A stretch of DNA of 64,000 bases from SG8-32-3 sp964514055 (GTDB taxonomy: Archaea > Thermoproteota > Bathyarchaeia > Bathyarchaeales > Bathycorpusculaceae): positions 43,688-107,687 of the forward strand of contig CAZEPB010000004.1 in assembly GCA_964514055.1 (NCBI GenBank), written 5' to 3'. Of the stretch, positions 59,445-64,000 are shown piece by piece (within the stretch, counting starts at the first letter, position 1; each line of letters begins with the position of its first letter). The notes beneath the pieces were generated by a model. The model was given only the letters and a program-made list of their open reading frames with translations, ran no database searches and was not told the DNA's origin. The position numbers and the translations under genes are program-made.

Positions 59445-59490
59445 CTATATAAAGGGGAGGGGGTAGTCTTTTCTGAGCGCTAGAGTTCAG
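59445..59490 (+). promoter_or_regulatory. L15e operon promoter / inward-facing element, copy C
   Basis: CTATATAAAGGGGAGGGGG-TAG (59445-59466) is identical to copy B. It is followed by TCTTTTCTGAGCGCTAGAGTTCAG, GAGCGCTAGAGTTCAG being 59475-59490. The TATA box predicts transcription near that block, about 140 nt before the L15e ATG. It pairs, facing inward, with copy D at 63416-63461. Confidence 0.8.
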
Positions 59491-59533
59491 GAAAGGTTTA
59501 TTTTTAAGCTTGGCGCTAACATGTAAAATTGCA

Positions 59534-59583
59534 GGCGGACCAACCGTGTCCGTTGGGATGTGGCCCAAACTGGGCTGAACCGC
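59534..59583 (+). promoter_or_regulatory. Structured 5' leader of the L15e operon
   Basis: The leader can fold several ways. GCGG (59535-59538) pairs with CCGC (59580-59583) to close two hairpins: CCAAC/GTTGG (59540-59544 with 59552-59556) and GCCC/GGGC (59563-59566 with 59572-59575). Alternatively, CGGAC (59536-59540) pairs with GTCCG (59548-59552), which excludes the first hairpin. Such leaders can mediate ribosomal-protein feedback; this is inference. Confidence 0.4.
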
Positions 59584-59614
59584 AAACATAAACTGAGAGG
59601 TGAAAAAAAGAAAG

Positions 59615-60196
59615 ATGGCATACAAGTACATCGCCGAAGCATGGTCAAAACCAGATAAATCCTACGTAGACGAGCTTATGCAGCAGAGGCTAATCGCATG
59701 GCGAAAGCAGCCAACCATTGTCCGCGTGGAAAAACCCACACGTCTCGACCGCGCAAGAAAACTCGGCTACAAAGCCAAACAGGGCTTCGTTATAGCCCGC
59801 ACCAAAGTGAGAAGAGGCGGATTGCGAAAGCAACGCCCCAAAGCTGGACGCAGACCAAAACGCATGGGAGTTGCCAAGTTCAAACCCGCAAAGAGCTTAC
59901 GGCTAATCGCGGAAGAACGCACAGCCAAAAAATTCCCGAATCTGGAAGTTCTGAACAGTTACTGGGTTGGCGAAGATGGACGCCACAAATGGTTTGAAGT
60001 AATCCTCGTAGACCCAAACCATCCCGTGATAAAAACCGACAAAAACGTAAACTGGATAACTCAGAAACAGCACCACCGCCGTGTATTCAGAAGCCTAACA
60101 AGCGCAGGCAAAAAAGTACGAAGCCTACGCAAGAAAGGCAGAGGCGCAGAAAAAGTCAGACCAAGCAAACGCAGAGGCGCCAAAGGAGCCAAGTAA
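59615..60196 (+). CDS. rpl15e: 50S ribosomal protein L15e
   Basis: A 193-residue large-subunit protein: AYKYIAEAWSKPDKSYVDELMQQRLIAWRKQPTIVRVEKPTRLDRARKLGYKAKQGFVIARTKVRRGG, then the basic C-terminus ending in KKGRGAEKVRPSKRRGAKGAK. ATG 59615 is used; the GTG frame from 59600 would include the ribosome-binding site GAGGTGA. It is the first gene of the L15e-L13e-exosome-Rpp30-Pop5 operon. Confidence 0.95.
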   Translation: MAYKYIAEAWSKPDKSYVDELMQQRLIAWRKQPTIVRVEKPTRLDRARKLGYKAKQGFVIARTKVRRGGLRKQRPKAGRRPKRMGVAKFKPAKSLRLIAEERTAKKFPNLEVLNSYWVGEDGRHKWFEVILVDPNHPVIKTDKNVNWITQKQHHRRVFRSLTSAGKKVRSLRKKGRGAEKVRPSKRRGAKGAK

Positions 60197-60197
60197 A

Positions 60198-60452
60198 ATG
60201 CACCACGTAAAACCCGAAGTTACCAAGCCAGACGGCAAACGCAGCGGCAAAGGCTTCAGCCTTGAAGAACTCAAAAAAGCAGGCTTAAACCCAGCAGAAG
60301 CAAAAAAGCTGGAATTGCCTGTGGATAAACGGAGAAAAACAGCCCACGACCAAAACGTAAAAACCATAAAAGCTTACGCAGAAAAGAAAAAAGCCAAGGC
60401 TAAACCTAAACAGAAGCCGAAACCGAAACCCAAGAAAAAAGCTAAAAAGTAA
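60198..60452 (+). CDS. rpl13e: 50S ribosomal protein L13e
   Basis: An 84-residue protein matching archaeal L13e: KPDGKRSGKGFSLEELKKAGLNPAEAKKLELPVDKRRKTAHDQNVKTIKAYAEKK, then a Lys/Pro-rich tail. L13e is restricted to TACK-type archaea and eukaryotes, so it supports the assignment of the organism. One base separates it from the L15e stop. Confidence 0.85.
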   Translation: MHHVKPEVTKPDGKRSGKGFSLEELKKAGLNPAEAKKLELPVDKRRKTAHDQNVKTIKAYAEKKKAKAKPKQKPKPKPKKKAKK

Positions 60453-60480
60453 ACCGCACTTAACAAAACGCGGTGCCTTT

Positions 60481-60927
60481 GTGTCTTCTAAACCGCCAAT
60501 AGGGTACATTGCCGTGCGAGTGTTCGCTCACGCCACTGAAGACCCTGAAAAAGTCTTAACCGCAGTGCGAAACATCCTGCCAGAGGAACTAAGCGAAAAC
60601 GCCGTTTTCCAAAAAATCAGCTTAACAGGGCATCACGGAAACCCCATAACACTTTTCAGAACCAAACTCACAGATAAGCAAGCTCTTCCAACCGCTCTCC
60701 AGAAAATCGGCGCTGGCTTAACCGCGCTGGACAAAGAAACCTTAGAGCGAGATATGAAGTTGCATTTGGAAAAGGGCAACCTTTACCTCAGGTTCGACAA
60801 GCAATCTGCCTATCAGAGCGAAGTGAGGTTTTCCCAGAACGACCCCATACACTTCAAGATTCACTTCAAAAATAAGACTGCGAAAGAGATAGTGGAAATT
60901 TGCAGAAAAGCAGGGTTGCTGCCATGA
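60481..60927 (+). CDS. Predicted exosome-associated RNA-binding protein (COG1325-like)
   Basis: A 148-residue protein (IGYIAVRVFAHATEDPEKVLTAVRNILPEELSENAVFQKISLTGHHGNPITLFRTKLTDKQALPTALQKI...LDKETLERDMKLHLEKGNLYLRFDKQSA). It is the RNA-binding protein normally found next to the archaeal exosome and RNase P genes. Its stop overlaps the Rpp30 start (ATGA). GTG 60481 begins it, 28 bases after L13e. Confidence 0.85.
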   Translation: MSSKPPIGYIAVRVFAHATEDPEKVLTAVRNILPEELSENAVFQKISLTGHHGNPITLFRTKLTDKQALPTALQKIGAGLTALDKETLERDMKLHLEKGNLYLRFDKQSAYQSEVRFSQNDPIHFKIHFKNKTAKEIVEICRKAGLLP

Positions 60928-61658
60928 AAAAAATTTTTGCCGATTTACACCTGCGCCTAAACGTGAAAGACAATGCCGCAACTTTGCGAGTGATAAACAA
61001 AGCAGTAACACTTGGCTACCGCTTAATCGCCGTGCCACTCACACCTGAAACACCCACTGCCGAGGTCGCAAAGCTACGGACAATCTGCAAAGAAGCTAAA
61101 ATAGACTTTGCCTCACGAGTAGACCTGCGACCGAGAAACCATAATGAGCTGCTGCACCAGCTGAGGAGGCTGAGGAGAAAATTCGAGGTAATCAGCGTTG
61201 CCTGCGAGAATAAGGCAGTAGCCAGACAGGCAGCCAAGGACAGACGTGTTGACCTCTTAAATTTTCCTTCGCTGGATTTCCGCAGGAGATTCTTTGACAA
61301 AGCAGAAGCTGAACTTGCCAGTAACAGCTTGGCTGCTTTGGAAATTGATGTGAAACCGCTGCTTGTTTTGGAAGGACCCACGAGAATCAGGTTTCTTTCG
61401 AGCTTGCGGCGAGAGGCTGCCATAGCCAACAAATTTCACGTACCAATAGTGCTCTCAAGCGGTGTCTCCAAGGAGAGGCTTCTGAGGAAACCGCGAGAAA
61501 TGGCTGCCTTGGCGTTTCTCTTCGGACTGGGTGAGGCTTCCGCGTTGGAAGCGGTTTCGCAGAACCCTAAGCTTATCGTGGAGCGTAACAGGGAGAAGCT
61601 GGGTTCCAAGTTTGTGGCGCCTGGAATACGTGTAATCAAGGAGGGGAAGGACTGTTGA
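60924..61658 (+). CDS. rnp3: Ribonuclease P protein component 3 (Rpp30)
   Basis: Protein subunit of RNase P, trimming tRNA 5' ends. A 244-residue TIM-barrel-like protein: FADLHLRLNVKDNAATLRVINKAVTLGYRLIAVPL, then VDLLNFPSLDFRRRFFDKAEAELASNSLAALEIDVKPLL, and ANKFHVPIVLSSGVSKERLLRKPREMAALAFLFGL. ATG 60924 overlaps the upstream stop; the downstream gene overlaps its stop, so the set is translationally coupled. Confidence 0.93.
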   Translation: MKKIFADLHLRLNVKDNAATLRVINKAVTLGYRLIAVPLTPETPTAEVAKLRTICKEAKIDFASRVDLRPRNHNELLHQLRRLRRKFEVISVACENKAVARQAAKDRRVDLLNFPSLDFRRRFFDKAEAELASNSLAALEIDVKPLLVLEGPTRIRFLSSLRREAAIANKFHVPIVLSSGVSKERLLRKPREMAALAFLFGLGEASALEAVSQNPKLIVERNREKLGSKFVAPGIRVIKEGKDC

Positions 61659-61972
61659 AAAGGGTTAAGCGGCGGTACTTGGCGGTACAAATAGACTCTG
61701 ATGGGGTGCCTAGCCGAAGAGAGTTTCTGGATGTTGTTTGGGGTGCTGTTGCCAAGCTTTACGGTGAGTATGGTGCAAGTCTCACGAGTTTGTCTTTAAT
61801 TGGCTATGACGAGGAGAGGAAGACTGGGGTTATTCGCACTTCCCTTGTTGCCGTGAATCTGGTTAGGGCGTCGTTGGCTTCGATTACTTCTGTGGCAGGC
61901 AAGGAAGCGGCGGTTCATGTTTTGGCGGTTTCAGGTACGATAAAGTCGCTTCGTGAGAAGTTAAAACTTTGA
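61655..61972 (+). CDS. rnp2: Ribonuclease P protein component 2 (Pop5)
   Basis: A 105-residue RNase P subunit that pairs with Rpp30: LKRVKRRYLAVQIDSDGVPSRREFLDVVWGAVAKLYGEYGASLTSLSLIGYDEERKTGVIRTSLVAVNLVRASLASITSVAGKEAAVHVLAVSGTIKSLREKL. TTG 61655 overlaps the Rpp30 stop (TTGA), with GGAGGGGAAGG upstream. Having both partner proteins in one operon is normal in archaea. Confidence 0.93.
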   Translation: MKRVKRRYLAVQIDSDGVPSRREFLDVVWGAVAKLYGEYGASLTSLSLIGYDEERKTGVIRTSLVAVNLVRASLASITSVAGKEAAVHVLAVSGTIKSLREKLKL

Positions 61973-62157
61973 TTTGTCATACGTTCAAAAGTAAACGTTT
62001 TTATTATAATAAGTAAAGACAAACAGCGTTTGAGAGTCATTCTTTGCTGGACAATCTATCAAATAATATACAGAAAACTTTATCAACGACTATAATTCGT
62101 AATGTTAGAATCACATATCTGCAAAGAGAAGGCGTAAACAAGCAGAGTCGTGCAAAA

Positions 62158-63369
62158 ATGGAATTAGAGAACTTTTACTTCAAAATGGCATTGAAAACTG
62201 AGCCCATATTAGATGATACTACGCTGCGAGACGGTATCCAGATGCCTGGTCTAGCCGTAGGACCAAAAGACGCAGCGAAGCTGGCGCAGCTTCTGAGCGA
62301 GGCAGGCGTGGAGAGAATAGAACTTTTCCATTATCGAAAACCGGACAAGAAAGCGGCTGAACTCATTAAAAAGATGAATCTTGACCTTAGAGTGGCTGGT
62401 TGGTGCCGCGCCGTAAAAGAGGACATTGACAGCGCCGTTAATTGTGGATTAAAGGAAGTAGGAATCTCCCATCCAGTTTCGGACATACACTTCAGGGCTA
62501 AATGGCCTGGCAAAACTCAGGACCAGATACTGGCTAAGGTAGTTGAAGTGGTTGAGTACGCCGCAGAAACGCATGGGCTCAGAACGTTTGTTCACGGGGA
62601 AGATAGCACGCGTGCGGATTGGGTTTTTGAAAAGAAGTTTATTAACGCTGTTGCTGAGGCAGGTGCAGAATGCTATCGTGTGTGTGACACGGTTGGAATT
62701 GGGCTTTCAGACCTGAATGCGCCGTTGCCGAACGGTATTCCAGCCAAGGTGAAAGCCATCAAGAAAGAGACGAAAATCAGGAACATTGAGATTCACGCGC
62801 ATGATGACTTCGGAAACGCTGTTGAGAACACCATGGCGGCGATACGTGCAGCTTCAGGCGTGTGGGATAAGATTTACGCGAGCACCACGTTTCTGGGCAT
62901 AGGTGAAAGAGCTGGGAACGCTGAGACAGAAAAAGTCCTATTGAACTTGTACCTGCAGTATGGAGTCAAAAAATTCGCAGACAAAACTGAAAAGCTTAAG
63001 CAGACAGCGGATTTCATCGGCAAAGCAGCGGGTTACGTGGTTCCACCTAACAAGGCGATTGTTGGCGATTACGGTTTTGCGCATGAATCTGGGATTCACA
63101 CGCACGGCGTACTGAGTAACCCTTGGACTTATGAGCCTTATCCGCCTGAACTTGTAGGCAACACTCGACGTTTGACAATAGGCAAGCAGTCTGGAAAGGG
63201 CATAATCAAACATAAGATAACGGAACTTACAGGGAAAGCTCCAACCGAGCAAAACTTAATGAAAGTAGTGAAGGAAGTAAGGGAAATTTACGCGAACGGA
63301 AGAAGAGCATCACTCAAAGATGAAGAATTCAAAAAAATACTGCAAAAACTAAAACTACTCCCAGAATAG
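62158..63369 (+). CDS. LeuA/homocitrate synthase-like acyltransferase
   Basis: A 403-residue member of the HMGL-like synthase family (isopropylmalate, homocitrate or citramalate synthase). It has DDTTLRDGIQMPG (the usual Glu in DGEQ is Ile), a TIM barrel with HDDFGNAVENTMAA and HESGIHTHGVLSNPWTYEPYPPELVG. The IPMS regulatory domain is missing, so it is more like NifV or homocitrate-type synthases. TTG 62044 and ATG 62185 are alternatives to ATG 62158. Its 3' end lies 47 bases before element D. Confidence 0.82.
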   Translation: MELENFYFKMALKTEPILDDTTLRDGIQMPGLAVGPKDAAKLAQLLSEAGVERIELFHYRKPDKKAAELIKKMNLDLRVAGWCRAVKEDIDSAVNCGLKEVGISHPVSDIHFRAKWPGKTQDQILAKVVEVVEYAAETHGLRTFVHGEDSTRADWVFEKKFINAVAEAGAECYRVCDTVGIGLSDLNAPLPNGIPAKVKAIKKETKIRNIEIHAHDDFGNAVENTMAAIRAASGVWDKIYASTTFLGIGERAGNAETEKVLLNLYLQYGVKKFADKTEKLKQTADFIGKAAGYVVPPNKAIVGDYGFAHESGIHTHGVLSNPWTYEPYPPELVGNTRRLTIGKQSGKGIIKHKITELTGKAPTEQNLMKVVKEVREIYANGRRASLKDEEFKKILQKLKLLPE

Positions 63370-63415
63370 CCGTACACAATCAACTTGAATTGCCCCATCA
63401 AACCTGTCTTTTTCT

Positions 63416-63461
63416 CTGAAACTCTAGTGCTCGGTGTGTCTACCCCCTCCCTTCTATATAG
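63416..63461 (-). repeat. Inward-facing TATA/G-rich element, copy D
   Basis: On the minus strand CTATATAGAAGGGAGGGGG-TAG (63461-63440) then GAGCACTAGAGTTTCAG (63432-63416). Nearest relative is copy A. It points left at the 3' end of the LeuA-like gene, so it drives no visible sense gene. It is the partner of copy C across the L15e-to-LeuA unit. Confidence 0.75.
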
Positions 63462-63557
63462 ATTGAAGCGTTTAGTGAACTGTTGGTTCTTTGTCAAGAA
63501 ACGCAAACACTAACGCAGAGCGGTCTCTCTTTCGCTTCCAAGTTGTTTTGCTGTTGC

Positions 63558-64000
63558 CTATTCGACGAGTTTATCCCTTGCCTCTTCAATCAGGTTTACT
63601 GTTTGCAGGCGCCACGGTTCAACGTTTTCCGGCGTTTCAGGATAAGTTTCATAGTGTGCTTGCACCTGCCGCATCATTTTAACCGTAAGCCTGAGCTTGT
63701 TGAGGAAGCGCACACGCTTTATGCCTCTGAACACCCGCCGTGCGGTTTCGCCGATGTTCAAGTGGAAGTCGTCGCCCAAACCCGCCTTCAGCACGTCATC
63801 CTCGGTGAGTAGCTTGCAGCCCATGCCATAATTCAAGTCCTCGTCGCTGCTCTTTATCAGCAGCATGCGGAACACGTCTAGGCTTGCCTGTTTTTTCCCG
63901 TAGGACTCCATGTACATCTTGTTGTAAGGCCACAAGGCTTTCTTCGTGGGTTCGCCTTTTTCCAGTGCCGCCGCGATTGTTTTTCCAGCGTAGAAGCCGC
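63558..64000 (-). CDS. Geranylgeranyl reductase-family FAD protein (3' part)
   Basis: The frame enters from the right edge (GFYAGKTIAAALEKGEPTKKALWPYNKMYMESYGKKQASLDVFRMLLI) and ends at 63558, giving the C-terminal 147 residues. The pattern AGKTIAAALEKGEPTKKALWPYNK is that of FAD-dependent geranylgeranyl reductases, which saturate archaeal isoprenoid lipid chains. The N-terminal FAD domain is outside the window, so the identity is tentative. Confidence 0.75.
   Translation of the reverse strand, partial: GFYAGKTIAAALEKGEPTKKALWPYNKMYMESYGKKQASLDVFRMLLIKSSDEDLNYGMGCKLLTEDDVLKAGLGDDFHLNIGETARRVFRGIKRVRFLNKLRLTVKMMRQVQAHYETYPETPENVEPWRLQTVNLIEEARDKLVE

Noticed and set aside
59445..59466. G-quadruplex at the GGGGAGGGGG tract
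   Set aside because: Only two G-runs are present; four are needed for an intramolecular quadruplex.
1..64000. tRNA, rRNA, CRISPR arrays, insertion sequences or prophage
   Set aside because: No tRNA T-loop and acceptor pattern, no rRNA sequence, no direct-repeat array, and no transposase or phage structural gene was recognised by eye on either strand. A covariance-model search would be needed to be certain for small RNAs.

Overview
The window is an archaeal chromosome segment, most likely from the TACK side and plausibly a Bathyarchaeia-like lineage (inference; there is no rRNA gene to confirm it). Supporting genes are archaeal-type alanyl-tRNA synthetase, RadA, class I CCA-adding enzyme, tRNA-splicing endonuclease, RNase P proteins Rpp30 and Pop5, ribosomal proteins L15e and L13e, type IV pilin, TrmB and GfcR-type regulators, and promoters of the TATA-box kind. 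Coding density is high. I found no tRNA, rRNA, CRISPR array or insertion sequence. Several genes are of types commoner in bacteria: methylglyoxal synthase, class II HMG-CoA reductase, MetX/MetW/MetY, UppP.

Layout. 0-3.2 kb: alaS. 3.3-9.9 kb: membrane proteins, a LarA-family racemase, an N-acetyltransferase, mgsA and a three-gene membrane operon. 10-11.5 kb: radA with a small partner that ends in a PCNA-binding (PIP) motif. 11.6-17.5 kb: PrsW protease, pilin, NFACT/Rqc2 homologue, two zinc-ribbon membrane proteins, cytochrome b5-like protein. 17.5-22.4 kb: an atypical cysS, peroxiredoxin, methyltransferase, a family 4-like uracil-DNA glycosylase, TrmB pair. 22.5-33 kb: cell-surface proteins (two transglutaminase-like, two tandem beta-helix), metG, a PHP phosphoesterase and a radical SAM enzyme. 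33.2-37 kb: nitrogen cluster glnA-RAM-RAM-glnA, with the same operator in both glnA promoters. 37-44.3 kb: hisS, MscS, endA, corA, mtnA, gfcR. 44.3-54.8 kb: small proteins, a SIS-domain protein, uppP, cca, thpR, UPF0200, UPF0201, MBL-fold nuclease-like protein, HMG-CoA reductase. 54.9-58.6 kb: CBS-HTH regulator and the metY-metX-metW methionine cluster. 59.4-63.4 kb: L15e-L13e-exosome-Rpp30-Pop5 operon and a LeuA-like synthase. The right edge holds part of a geranylgeranyl reductase-family gene.

Two signals are not explained by ordinary annotation. First, six copies of a TATA-plus-G-rich element occur as three pairs, each pair facing inward across a 3-4 kb gene unit (alaS; the 30.1-33.0 kb block; the L15e-to-LeuA unit). 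In two units the transcript ends would be complementary. Second, at least four genes, including the essential metG, have no ATG, GTG or TTG in frame where translation must begin. Each instead has a near-cognate codon (ACG, GTT, CTG, ATA) 7-9 nt after a Shine-Dalgarno sequence; metX and corA show the same arrangement more weakly. Coordinates for those genes are given from the inferred near-cognate start.
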